Both the position numbers and the translations under genes were made by a program. Shown piece after piece: positions 8,133 to 16,505 of a stretch of DNA of 64,000 nucleotides; the first letter of the stretch is position 1, and every line of letters begins with the position of its first letter. The stretch is taken from positions 62,001-126,000 of the forward strand of contig JACKFC010000008.1 of NCBI GenBank assembly GCA_020632665.1, read 5' to 3'. The notes beneath the pieces were generated by a model that was not told the DNA's origin, ran no database searches, and saw nothing but the letters and a program-made list of their open reading frames with translations. This stretch comes from Deltaproteobacteria bacterium (GTDB lineage: Bacteria; Myxococcota_A; UBA9042).

Positions 8133-8731
8133 GCGCCCTCCCGGCCGAAACGCCACAGCAGAACCACCACGAGCACCCAGAGTAGCCGGGCGAAGAGCCA
8201 GCGCCAGCCGTGGCGGGCGAAGCGCTCGTGGCCCGCGCCGACCGGCAGCGTCACCACCGCCACCCACGTCAGCGCGACGGCGGCGACCCGCCCAGTCCGC
8301 GCCTCTTCGGCGAAGACCCAGGCCATCGCCAGCCAAGCAGCGCCGACCAAGCGGAGCACGCGCCCGCCGAGGCTCGCCGGCCAACGCCAGAGTTGGCGCA
8401 GCGGCGCGTCGCTGCTGGAGCGATCGAGGCAAGAGGCGACGAAGAGGGCGACCGCCAACGCCGCTGCGGCGCCGCGGATGCCGGCGGCGGCGGGGGGATC
8501 GACCAGCTCCGGGACCGCGACCAGCGCCGGCAGCACGCCGAGCAGGCCGACGCCGAGCAGGGTCGCGGGCGTGCCGGCGAGCCAGGCCCAGGTCGTCGCC
8601 AGCGGCGGCAGCAGGCAGAGCCAGCGGGTGCGCGGATGCTCGAGCGCGGCGACCTCGCCGGAGAGCTCGAGCATCGGCAACAGGACAGCGATCGCCCACA
8701 CGCCGAGCGCGAGGAGGTAGGGGCGCGTCAT
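8129..8731 (-). CDS. Multi-pass membrane protein of unknown function
   Basis: 200 aa from ATG 8731 (a further ATG at 8752 is possible; neither has a strong ribosome binding site). About six hydrophobic helices alternate with short polar loops: YLLALGVWAIAVLLPMLEL, LCLLPPLATTWAWLAG, LLGVGLLGVLPALVAV, AAAALAVALFVASCL, LVGAAWLAMAWVFA, and WLFARLLWVLVVVLLW. No catalytic motif stands out. It is the first gene of a coupled trio with a 63-aa membrane protein and the PpiC lipoprotein, and it diverges from the outer-membrane-like gene at 8822. Confidence 0.65.
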   Translation of the reverse strand: MTRPYLLALGVWAIAVLLPMLELSGEVAALEHPRTRWLCLLPPLATTWAWLAGTPATLLGVGLLGVLPALVAVPELVDPPAAAGIRGAAAALAVALFVASCLDRSSSDAPLRQLWRWPASLGGRVLRLVGAAWLAMAWVFAEEARTGRVAAVALTWVAVVTLPVGAGHERFARHGWRWLFARLLWVLVVVLLWRFGREGA

Positions 8732-8821
8732 CGGTCGGGCCCGCGCCACCATCGGCTGCCAGATCGTCGCGACCAACACGCCCCCTTGTGCCGGCGGACC
8801 AGGGCCGGGCACCATCCGGCG

Positions 8822-9472
8822 ATGATAGCGCGGTGGCCCCCGATCGTCAGCGTCCTCTCCTTGCTCGGTCCGGGCGTGGTCGCGCTCGCGTTGGTCGCCG
8901 CGACCGCCCTCTCGCCCGCCGAAGCCGAGGCCCGCGACATGCGCGGCAAGGGCGGCATCGGCACGCTGGTCCCGACCAGCGACGTGCTCGGCTCGACCCC
9001 GGTGATCGCGCTGCGCTATTGGCGCCGCTCGTTGGCGGTCGAGGCGGCCGTCGGCTTCGATTGGTGGCGCGACTCGCTGCGCACCGACGATACCCGTCGC
9101 ATCCACGCTGGCGCCGGGGCGACCTTCCTGCTGATCGACGCGCCGCGCCTCTCCGCCGGCGTGACCACGCGCGCCTGGCTGCAATTCGGCTCGCGCATCT
9201 ACTGCACCGGCACACCGTGCAAGGTCGTCGAGGACAAGGACCTCGGCCTGCTGCTCGAGGCCTTGTTCAGCGTGGAATACTTCTTCTCCGATCACTTCGG
9301 CGTGAGCGCCGCGGTCGGCCCGGCGCTCTTCGTCGCCAGCAGCTTCGCCGCCTCGGCCGACAACGACGCGGGCCTGAAGGACCTGCTCGGCGACAACCTG
9401 ACCCGCGGCGGCGCGCTGATCGAGCTCGGCGGGCGCTACAGCGGCGGCATCGGCATCCTCTACTATTTCTGA
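8822..9472 (+). CDS. Predicted outer-membrane beta-barrel-like protein
   Basis: 216 aa. ATG 8822 begins a signal sequence (VVALALVAATALSPAEAEA). The mature part is made of alternating short amphipathic strands rich in Gly and aromatic residues (PVIALRYWRRSLAVEAAVGFDWW, GAGATFLLIDAPRL, HFGVSAAVGPALFVASSF), and ends in GRYSGGIGILYYF, with the terminal Phe typical of BAM-dependent outer-membrane proteins. One Cys pair (YCTGTPCK) may form a loop disulfide. Family not identified. It lies 22 bp before trmL, in the same direction. Confidence 0.7.
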   Translation: MIARWPPIVSVLSLLGPGVVALALVAATALSPAEAEARDMRGKGGIGTLVPTSDVLGSTPVIALRYWRRSLAVEAAVGFDWWRDSLRTDDTRRIHAGAGATFLLIDAPRLSAGVTTRAWLQFGSRIYCTGTPCKVVEDKDLGLLLEALFSVEYFFSDHFGVSAAVGPALFVASSFAASADNDAGLKDLLGDNLTRGGALIELGGRYSGGIGILYYF

Positions 9473-9494
9473 GCCGCAGACGGAGCGCGCAGCC

Positions 9495-9968
9495 ATGGAT
9501 ATCGCCCTGATCGAGCCGGAGATCCCCGGCAACACCGGAAGCATCGGCCGCGTCGCGGTCGGCACGGGCTGCGGCCTGCACTTGGTCGGCAAGCTGGGCT
9601 TCGACATCTCGGCCGCTGCGGTGCGCCGCGCCGGGCTGGACTATTGGCAAGACGTCGCGCTGCACGTCCACCCGACCGTCGAGGGCTTCCTCGCGGCGAT
9701 GGCGGAGCGCCGGCTGTGGGCGTTCTCCAGCCACGGTACCCAGCGTTACGATCAGGTCGGCTACGCCTCGGACGACGTCCTGGTCTTCGGCAGCGAGTCG
9801 CGGGGCCTCGCCCCGGAGCTGCGCGAGCGCTTCGCCAAGCGGCTGTGCTATTTGCCGATCTCCCCGCAGATCCGCAGCCTGAACCTGGCCAATTGCGTCA
9901 CCGCGGTGGTCTACGAAGCGCTGCGACAACAAGACTTCGCCGGCGTCGACCAGCGTCCGGCGCTCTGA
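9495..9968 (+). CDS. trmL: tRNA (cytidine(34)-2'-O)-methyltransferase
   Basis: 157 aa, the normal length of the minimal SPOUT enzymes of the TrmL/CspR group. All three SpoU motifs are present: motif 1 EIPGNTGSIGRVAVGTG near the N-terminus, motif 2 VLVFGSESRGLAPEL, and motif 3 PISPQIRSLNLANCVTAVVYEALRQ, which form the trefoil knot that binds S-adenosylmethionine. TrmL methylates the ribose at the wobble position of certain tRNA-Leu species. The protein has no extra RNA-binding domain, as expected. It ends 3 bp before the convergent FAD-oxidase gene. Confidence 0.93.
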   Translation: MDIALIEPEIPGNTGSIGRVAVGTGCGLHLVGKLGFDISAAAVRRAGLDYWQDVALHVHPTVEGFLAAMAERRLWAFSSHGTQRYDQVGYASDDVLVFGSESRGLAPELRERFAKRLCYLPISPQIRSLNLANCVTAVVYEALRQQDFAGVDQRPAL

Positions 9969-9971
9969 GCC

Positions 9972-11294
9972 TCAGAAGGGCCCGCGACCGCTGACGAGCA
10001 CCTCGTCCGGATCCCAGACCCGCGAGAGCGCGTTCAACAAGACCTTCGCCCCGGACGGCATGCGATCGCGCAGCAGCTCGCGCACCGCCCCGGTCGCGCC
10101 GACCGGCACCGCGCCGGCGTCGAGCAGGTGCTCCACGCCCTCGAGCAGCGGATGCCGCCCTGCCACCGCAATCGGCTGCAGGCGGAGCCGGACCCCGTCC
10201 TGCCCCAGCGCCCAACGTCGCCGCGTCGGCGCGCCAGCAGAGAGGGCGTCGACCACGTCCTGCACCTTCGGCGCGTCCGGCCACGCCACCCGCACGTCGA
10301 GCACGCCGTCGCCGCCGGGCGCCCAGCGCGGCGGCGCCACCTCCTGACCCAAACGAACCCGCGAGGGCTCGGCGTGCAGCGCTCCGAGCGTGCAGCCCTG
10401 ACGGGCGAATCGCTCGCGAACCAAACCGGCGACGGTCTGCAGATCGTCGACGTCGCGCAGGCTGCACAGCCGCGCCTCGGCCCGCGGTGCCGAGCCATCA
10501 CCGGCATCGTCGAGCAGCAGGCTGTCGCACAGCCCGGCGGCGAAGGCGCGGCGCCCCACCGAGAGCGCAGCGAAGACGCCGTCACGGCCGGCCGGAAGCG
10601 TGACGTCGGCCCAACCGGCGAAGGGCGCTGGGTGCAGCCGCAGCGAGACCTCGATCAAGACCCCGAGCCGACCGTCGGCGCCGACCATCAGGGCGGCCGG
10701 ATTGGGCAGGCCCGGCATCGCCCAGGGCGGATGGCCGAGCAGCTCCGCGGCGCTCATCGTCAGGACGCGGCCGCTGCCGGCCACGATCACGGCCGAGACC
10801 AGATCGACCGCCAGCTCGCCCGCACCGATGCCGAGCTCGCCGCCCTCGCCACCCGCGATCAGGGCCCCGATCGGCTGGTCGGCGTCGAGGACCGAGGTGG
10901 CCCGCAGCGCCAAGCGGGCGCGCCGGGCAGCACGGTCGATCACGTCCTGCGCCACGGCGACGCCAACGGTGACGACGCGTCGGCTGATGTCGATCGCCGG
11001 CGGGCGGTCGAGGCCGCCACAATCGAGCACGACGGTGCCACGTAGGGCTGCAGGCCGATTCGCCGGGAGGCGGGAGCGGGGCACCACGCCGAGGTGGCGG
11101 GCGCGGGCGACGCGCAGCACGGCGGAGACGTCTTGCGCATCGGCGGGGCGGACCACCGCGATGGGTTCGTCGGCCTCGCCACCGCCGATGGCGTCGCGAG
11201 CTGCGGCGCCGACCAGGACGCGGTCGGCACCGACCCGGTCGAGCAGGTCTGCGCGAGCAGCTTGGGTGACGGCTCCGGACCGGCGGTCCAACAT
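9972..11294 (-). CDS. FAD-linked oxidase-like protein (GlcD/GlcE relative) with degenerate FAD loop
   Basis: 440 aa. The fold follows the VAO/PCMH FAD-binding layout: an N-terminal part with VVRPADAQDVSAVLRVARARHLGVVPR, then a loop that normally reads GGGTGLSGG but here is SRLPANRPAALRGT, then VVLDCGGLDRPPAIDISRRVVTVGVAVAQDVID. A later block (PIGALIAGGEGGELGIGAGE) stands where GGMVATNAGG is expected. The C-terminal half matches the FAD-oxidase cap (GVLIEVSLRLHPAP, then LLRDRMPSGAKVLLN and PDEVLVSGRGPF at the end). The lost glycine loop makes tight FAD binding doubtful, but the overall layout is kept, so it may be an altered subunit like GlcE. It converges with trmL. Confidence 0.75.
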   Translation of the reverse strand: MLDRRSGAVTQAARADLLDRVGADRVLVGAAARDAIGGGEADEPIAVVRPADAQDVSAVLRVARARHLGVVPRSRLPANRPAALRGTVVLDCGGLDRPPAIDISRRVVTVGVAVAQDVIDRAARRARLALRATSVLDADQPIGALIAGGEGGELGIGAGELAVDLVSAVIVAGSGRVLTMSAAELLGHPPWAMPGLPNPAALMVGADGRLGVLIEVSLRLHPAPFAGWADVTLPAGRDGVFAALSVGRRAFAAGLCDSLLLDDAGDGSAPRAEARLCSLRDVDDLQTVAGLVRERFARQGCTLGALHAEPSRVRLGQEVAPPRWAPGGDGVLDVRVAWPDAPKVQDVVDALSAGAPTRRRWALGQDGVRLRLQPIAVAGRHPLLEGVEHLLDAGAVPVGATGAVRELLRDRMPSGAKVLLNALSRVWDPDEVLVSGRGPF

Positions 11295-11385
11295 GCCGCG
11301 AGCCTACGCCAAGCGATGGGGGTGGACAAGCCGCGGTGCCGGCCCCGCACGACAAGCTCGGAGGGCCGGCACCGACATCGGCTCG

Positions 11386-14300
11386 CTACTTCTGGCCGTA
11401 GATGACCAAGTCGTCGACGAACCAGCCCTTGCCGTTGTTGTCCTGCTGGTCGATCGAGCTGAAGCGGTAGCGCAAGTTGAACTTCTTGCCCGCGAACTTG
11501 CTCAAATCGGCGGTGACCTTGACCCACTTGCCGGCGTCGGCGCTGGTCCGCGGCGCGAGGTAGGTCGCGGTGCCGTTGGTATTGCAGATGCTCGGGTAGG
11601 TGTTGTTCGGCCCGGGCGGGTTGGGGCAGCTCGTGGTACCGGCGCAGCAGAGCGCGTAGTTGTCGGTCGTGGCCTGCAGCGAGCCCTGGTCGTAGTTCGA
11701 CGAGGCGTTGTTGCTGGTCTCGTAGCCGACCCACGAGTAGTAGACCGCGGTGACCTTGCTGAAGCCGGTGGCATCGATCTGCTGGCCCCAGGCGGCTGCT
11801 CCGGCGTTGCTGTTGCCGCTCGTCCAGTTGGAGCAGTTGCCGGTGCCACAGAAGTTGGTGCCGTTGTTGAAGTTCATCGTGCATTTGCCGGAGTACGGCG
11901 CGGGCTCGACCGGCGTCGCGTCGATGGCCCACTTCACGTTGTTGCGGTTCATGTCGGTGAAGGTCCAGCCCGTGTCGCCGCAGTCGAAATTCCACTTGGC
12001 GATCTCGACCGCGCTGCAGGAGAGGAAGCTCTTGCAGTCGGGGTCGGCGCAGTCGACCGCGTCGTCGAAGTCGTTGTCCTTGCCGTCGTCGCAGACCTCG
12101 ACGCAGGCGCCCTTGCCCTTGCAGGCGACGTCGGCGCAGTCGACCTGGCCGTTGCCGTCATTGTCGACGCCGTCGTCGCAGACCTCGGCGGTGATCTGGT
12201 CGTCGACGATGAGGTTGTCGACGAAGTAGCCCTTGCCCTGGTTGCCGCACTGGCCACTCGCGCTGGCGAGGTTGAAGCGGATGCGGAACTTCTGGCCCTT
12301 GAGCTGCGAGAAGCTGCGGGTCTCCAGGCGCCACTGCTGGCTCTGGTTGGTCTTCTGCATGATGAAGCTGGTGATCACGGTGTTGCCGGTCTCGGCCAAG
12401 ATCTGCACCTGCGGCCGGTCGGTGAAGCCGTTGCTGCACATATCGAGGTCGTAGTAGACGTTGAAGCGAATCCGCGCCGCGCTCTTGAGCTGGGTGCCGT
12501 CGATCACCGGCGAGGTCGCGTTGCCGCTCGGCGTCTGGCAACCGCCGCCCTGACTGTCGCAGTAGTCGGTGCCGTCGTTGAAGTTCAGGTTGCAGCCGAA
12601 CTGCGAGTTGGTGCTCGGCGAGTTGTCGACCTTCCACAGCACGTTCTTGCCCTGCGGGGTGTCGAGGCTCCAGCCCTTGCCGGCGTCGGCGCACTCGAAG
12701 GTATCCGAGAAGAGCGCGCACTTGCTGGTGTCGCCGGCGGTGCACTTGCCGGCCTTGCAGGTCTCCTTGGTGGAGCACTCGAAGGCGTCTTGACAGGGCG
12801 TATCGTCGGCGACCGGGGTGAACTTGCAGGCGCCCGTCTTCGGGTCGCAGCTGTCGGTGGTGCAGGTGGTGCCGTCGTCGCAGGACTTGGTCGTGCTGGT
12901 GACGCACTTGCCGTTCTTGCAGGTATCGCCATAGGTGCAGAGGTCGCCGCTGTCGCACGGCCCGGTATTGGGCAGGAAGCTGCAGCCGCCAGTGTCCTTG
13001 TCGCAGCTATCGTCGGTGCAGGCGTTGCCGTCATCGCAGGCCGGCGCGCCGCCGCCCTTGCACTGACCGCCGACGCAGACGTCGTCCTTGGTGCACTTGC
13101 TGCCGTCGTCGCAGGCCTGCTTGGCGCTGTCGGCGACGTTGACGTGCTTGCAGCCGGCGGCCTTGTCGCAGCTGTCGGTGGAGCAAGCGTTGCCGTCGTC
13201 GCAGTTCAGCGCGGTACCGGCGCACTTGCCGGCGGCGCAGGCGTCCTTCTCGGTGCAGGCGTCGCCGTCGTCGCAGGCGCCGGTGTTCGCGGTCCAGGAG
13301 CAGCCGCCCGACTTCGGATCGCAGATGTCGTTGGTGCAGGCCTTGCCGTCGTCGCAGGCCTTGGTCGCCCCACCGATGCACTTGCTGTCCTTGCAGGCGT
13401 CGTTCTCGGTGCAGACGTTGCTGTCGTCGCAGGCCTTGTCGTTCGCCGCGTTGGTGCAGCCCGTCTTCGGATCGCAGGCGTCGTCGGTGCAGGGGTTGTT
13501 GTCGTTGCAGATCTTGGCCACGTCGATCGGCGCGCCGGCGCCACAGCTGCCGTTCTTGCAGGCGCTGCCGCTCGTGCACTTGTTGCCGTCGTCGCAGGGC
13601 GCGGTGTTGCCGCCCCATTTGCAGCCGATCGCGAGGTCGCAGGCGTCGTCCGTGCAGGGGTTGCCGTCGTCGCAGTCGACCTTGACCCCGGCCTCGCAGG
13701 TGCCCTTCTGGCAGGTCGACTTGCCGGTGCACTTGTCGCCGTCGCCGCAGACCGTGCTGTCGGCCACCGGCGTGAAGACGCACTTGCCGGCCTTGTCGTC
13801 GCAGGTATCGGTGGTGCAGGGGTTGCCGTCGTCGCAGCCGGTCTTGTCGCTCAGCTTGCAAGAACCGGCGTCACAGGTGCCGAGCTTGCAGGCCTCGCCG
13901 GAGCAGCTGGCCGTGTTCGGGGTGAAGGTGCAGCCCGTCTTCGGGTCGCAGGCGTCGTCGGTGCAGGCATTGTCGTCGCCGCAGGTCTTGCTGCCGCCCG
14001 CCTTGCAGGTGCCGTCCTTGCCGCAAACGTCGCCCTCGGTGCAGGCGTCGCCGTCGTCACAGGCCACGCCCTCGACCTTCGGCTTGGACTCGCACAGGCC
14101 CGTGGTCTTGACGCAGGCGTCGTCGGTGCAGGGGTTGCCGTCGTCGCAGGTCACGTTCTTCGCCGGCTTGCAGGCGCCGCCGGTGCATTTGTCGCCGGTC
14201 GTGCACTTGTCGCCATCATCGCAGTCGAGCGTATTCGGCGCGAAGATGCACTTGCCGGTGTTGCTGTCGCAGCTGTCGTCGGTGCAGGGGTTGCCGTCGT

Positions 14301-15333
14301 CGCAGCCGACCTTGGTGCCGGTCTCACAGCTACCGTCCTTGCACTGGCCCGCGCCGACGCATTTGTCGGTGTCGCCGCAGGGCGCCTCGTTGGCCTTCAC
14401 CACGCAGCCCTTGTCGGAGGCGCAGCTATCGTCGGTGCAGGGGTTGTTGTCGTCACAGACCTTGGCCGCGCCGACGCACTTGCCTTCCTTGCAGGCGTCG
14501 TTGTCGGTGCAGAGGTCACCGTCGTCGCAGCCGTCGCCATCGGTGCCCGGGGCGACGGTGCACTTGCCGCTGGCGTCGTCGCAGCCGTCGAGGGTGCAGG
14601 GGTTGCCGTCGTCGCAGGCGATCGCCTCACCGCCGCAGGAGCCGCCGAGGCAGGCGTCTTTGTCGGTGCAGGAGCTGCCGTCGTCGCAGGCCGTGCCGTC
14701 CGCGTCGTCGACGACCTTGCAGGTTCCGGCGTCGCAGATCGCGATCTTGCATGCCGTCAGCTTGACCACCGCGGCGCACTCGGTGTCGCTCTGGCAGCCG
14801 GTGCTGGTGTCCTCGGTGCTGGTATCCGCGGCCGCGTCGTCCGGCTGCACGGTGTCCTGACCCGCGGTGTCCTCGGTGCTGGTATCCGCCGCGGTATCCT
14901 CGGGCTGCACGGTGTCCTCGCCCGCGGTATCCTCGGGCTGCACGGTGTCCTCGCCCGCGGTATCCTCGGGCTGCACGGTGTCCTCGCCAGCCGTATCGGT
15001 CGGGCCACCCGTGTCGGTCGGGCCACCCGTGTCGGTCGGGCCACCCGTGTCGGTCGGGCTACCCGTGTCGGTCGTGCCAGCCGTGTCGGTCGTGCCGCCC
15101 GTGTCGGTCGGGCCGCCCGTGTCGGTCGTGCCGCCGGTATCGGTGCCGGCGCCGGTTCCATCGGTGCCGACCGCGCCGTCGCTCGCGTCGAGCCCGCCGA
15201 GGCTGCCGTCGTCTTGGCTGCCGGTGTCCGAGGTCAGGCTCGGCCCTCCCACCGATTCATCAGAGCCGCAGGCGCCGAGCGCCACGCTGATGACCGACAG
15301 ACAGATCGCGAATCGCAGGTTCCAGGTACGCAT
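11386..15333 (-). CDS. Giant Cys-rich surface lipoprotein with two C-terminal beta-sandwich domains
   Basis: 1315 aa. The ATG at 15333 is chosen over longer openings because AAGGAG lies 6 nt upstream and a lipoprotein signal follows (FAICLSVISVALGAC). After the lipid Cys comes a stalk of TDTGGP-type hexapeptides and 11-residue AGEDTVQPEDT repeats. Next are 25 short Cys modules of the type CDDGNPCTDDxC. Two modules alternate strictly, with Cys spacings x5-x4 and x5-x5. Two homologous beta-rich domains follow (about residues 855-1045 and 1095-1315), each with a WxxD/N...NFNNGTxFC core and a closing KGYFVDNLIVDD or KGWFVDDLVIYG. They are separated by two EVCDDGxDND calcium-binding-like repeats. 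It resembles secreted Cys-rich proteins of myxobacteria; function unknown, probably adhesion or matrix. Confidence 0.85.
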   Translation of the reverse strand: MRTWNLRFAICLSVISVALGACGSDESVGGPSLTSDTGSQDDGSLGGLDASDGAVGTDGTGAGTDTGGTTDTGGPTDTGGTTDTAGTTDTGSPTDTGGPTDTGGPTDTGGPTDTAGEDTVQPEDTAGEDTVQPEDTAGEDTVQPEDTAADTSTEDTAGQDTVQPDDAAADTSTEDTSTGCQSDTECAAVVKLTACKIAICDAGTCKVVDDADGTACDDGSSCTDKDACLGGSCGGEAIACDDGNPCTLDGCDDASGKCTVAPGTDGDGCDDGDLCTDNDACKEGKCVGAAKVCDDNNPCTDDSCASDKGCVVKANEAPCGDTDKCVGAGQCKDGSCETGTKVGCDDGNPCTDDSCDSNTGKCIFAPNTLDCDDGDKCTTGDKCTGGACKPAKNVTCDDGNPCTDDACVKTTGLCESKPKVEGVACDDGDACTEGDVCGKDGTCKAGGSKTCGDDNACTDDACDPKTGCTFTPNTASCSGEACKLGTCDAGSCKLSDKTGCDDGNPCTTDTCDDKAGKCVFTPVADSTVCGDGDKCTGKSTCQKGTCEAGVKVDCDDGNPCTDDACDLAIGCKWGGNTAPCDDGNKCTSGSACKNGSCGAGAPIDVAKICNDNNPCTDDACDPKTGCTNAANDKACDDSNVCTENDACKDSKCIGGATKACDDGKACTNDICDPKSGGCSWTANTGACDDGDACTEKDACAAGKCAGTALNCDDGNACSTDSCDKAAGCKHVNVADSAKQACDDGSKCTKDDVCVGGQCKGGGAPACDDGNACTDDSCDKDTGGCSFLPNTGPCDSGDLCTYGDTCKNGKCVTSTTKSCDDGTTCTTDSCDPKTGACKFTPVADDTPCQDAFECSTKETCKAGKCTAGDTSKCALFSDTFECADAGKGWSLDTPQGKNVLWKVDNSPSTNSQFGCNLNFNDGTDYCDSQGGGCQTPSGNATSPVIDGTQLKSAARIRFNVYYDLDMCSNGFTDRPQVQILAETGNTVITSFIMQKTNQSQQWRLETRSFSQLKGQKFRIRFNLASASGQCGNQGKGYFVDNLIVDDQITAEVCDDGVDNDGNGQVDCADVACKGKGACVEVCDDGKDNDFDDAVDCADPDCKSFLSCSAVEIAKWNFDCGDTGWTFTDMNRNNVKWAIDATPVEPAPYSGKCTMNFNNGTNFCGTGNCSNWTSGNSNAGAAAWGQQIDATGFSKVTAVYYSWVGYETSNNASSNYDQGSLQATTDNYALCCAGTTSCPNPPGPNNTYPSICNTNGTATYLAPRTSADAGKWVKVTADLSKFAGKKFNLRYRFSSIDQQDNNGKGWFVDDLVIYGQK
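14893..15143 (-). repeat. Tandem 33-bp and 18-bp repeats in the lipoprotein stalk
   Basis: Inside the Cys-rich lipoprotein gene, three near-identical 33-bp units (14893 to about 14993) encode AGEDTVQPEDT, and about nine 18-bp units (about 14994-15143) encode TDTGGP/TDTGGT hexapeptides. Neighbouring copies are nearly identical at the DNA level, which is expected of repeats that change number by slippage. They form the low-complexity spacer between the lipid anchor and the Cys modules. Confidence 0.85.
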
Positions 15334-15512
15334 GGTCACTCCTTCCACCGTGACAAGTGCCGACACTGCCGGACGCGGATGGGGGGACGCGCCTTGCCTG
15401 CTACTACGATGCACCTGCCTGGACGGCTCCGCCAGATCTCGACGGTTCAGAATTGTTTGGAATCCAGTCGAAATGTCCCATGGGACGCGGTCCTCTCCGA
15501 CGACGAGGCGAC

Positions 15513-16505
15513 TCAGCCGTAGAGCCGCCCAAGACCTTGCAGTGTCACGTTCGAGAGGGCGTGGTGGAGGACGGGCGCGGCGAAGTGGCGGCTGCGTTCG
15601 GCCAGCCAGGCGAAGAGCAGCCCAGGAAAAAAGACCAAGAGGCGATGCGGCGCGGGTGTGGCGGCCAAGTGTACCAGGGCGAAGAGCGCGGCGGAGAGCA
15701 CGTGGGCGGCGCCGAACGGGACGCCGAAGAGCTGCCGCGACGGGGGCATCGCGGCGCGGAGTCGGCCCAGCATCCAGCCGCGGAACAGGGCCTCTTCCGG
15801 CAGAGCGACGACGATCAGCTGATCCAAGAGCAGCAGCAGCAGCCAACCGAGGCTGGCCGGGGCCTGCACCGGATTGGCATCGGCGGCGACGCGGTAGCGT
15901 CCGCGGCGGATCTGCTCGGGCGCGACGGCACCCTCGGGTCCGCGCACCGCGAAGGAGGCTGCGGCGGGACCGAGGAGTTGGTCGGAGCCACCGGGGAGCA
16001 GCCGCCGCACCGGACATGCGGCGCAATCGGGCCGCAGCTCCAGCGCCACGCTGCCCTCGTTGCGCACGATCAGGCCACCGCGACGCTCCCAGACCGTCAG
16101 CAACGCCCCCTGCGCCGGCGGCTCGGCGGGCGCTGGCGTGCCTTGGTACTCGAGCCCCGGCGAGGGGAGGCCGACGCCGGCGAAGCGGCGCTGTCCCCAG
16201 ATTTCGCGGGCGACGACGTCGTAGCCCAGCGCGAAGGGGAGCAGGACGACGACGCTGACGACCAAACCCAAGCCCAGCGAGCCGATCGCCTGGCCGGGGG
16301 TCGCGCCGTAGGGGTCACCGTCGGCGCGGCCGAGGCGGGCCATCAGCAGCGGCGCGGCGAGGAAGCCCAGGGCGACCAAGGCGCCGGCGAGGCTCGCGAC
16401 CGCAGGCAGCACCGAGCCTGCCCATTCGACCACGACGATCCAGACCGCCAACGTGACGGTGACGACGACGGATTCGAGCAGCGCACGGCGCGCCGCGGGG
16501 CTCAA
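15513..16505 (-). CDS. CPBP-family intramembrane glutamic protease
   Basis: 330 aa from a TTG at 16505, which overlaps the stop of the PilZ gene (TTGA), so translation is coupled. The protein is mostly membrane helices. The Abi/CPBP signature is intact in the C-terminal part: EExxxR in LPEEALFRGWMLGRL, then FALVHL, and finally HHALSN. Enzymes of this family include eukaryotic Rce1 and bacterial bacteriocin-related proteases. Between helices about 4 and 5 (residues about 120-220) lies a soluble beta-rich insert (LLTVWERRGGLIVRNEGSVALELRPDCAACPVRRL) that is not part of the minimal fold and should face the periplasm or cytoplasm as a sensor-like domain. Coupling to a PilZ protein is notable. Confidence 0.85.
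   Translation of the reverse strand: MSPAARRALLESVVVTVTLAVWIVVVEWAGSVLPAVASLAGALVALGFLAAPLLMARLGRADGDPYGATPGQAIGSLGLGLVVSVVVLLPFALGYDVVAREIWGQRRFAGVGLPSPGLEYQGTPAPAEPPAQGALLTVWERRGGLIVRNEGSVALELRPDCAACPVRRLLPGGSDQLLGPAAASFAVRGPEGAVAPEQIRRGRYRVAADANPVQAPASLGWLLLLLLDQLIVVALPEEALFRGWMLGRLRAAMPPSRQLFGVPFGAAHVLSAALFALVHLAATPAPHRLLVFFPGLLFAWLAERSRHFAAPVLHHALSNVTLQGLGRLYG

Noticed and set aside
10600..15522. Plus-strand open frame of 1640 codons over the FAD oxidase and Cys-rich lipoprotein genes
   Set aside because: It is antisense to two well-supported genes. The Ala/Val/Gly-rich product is what the complementary frame of high-G+C codon usage gives.
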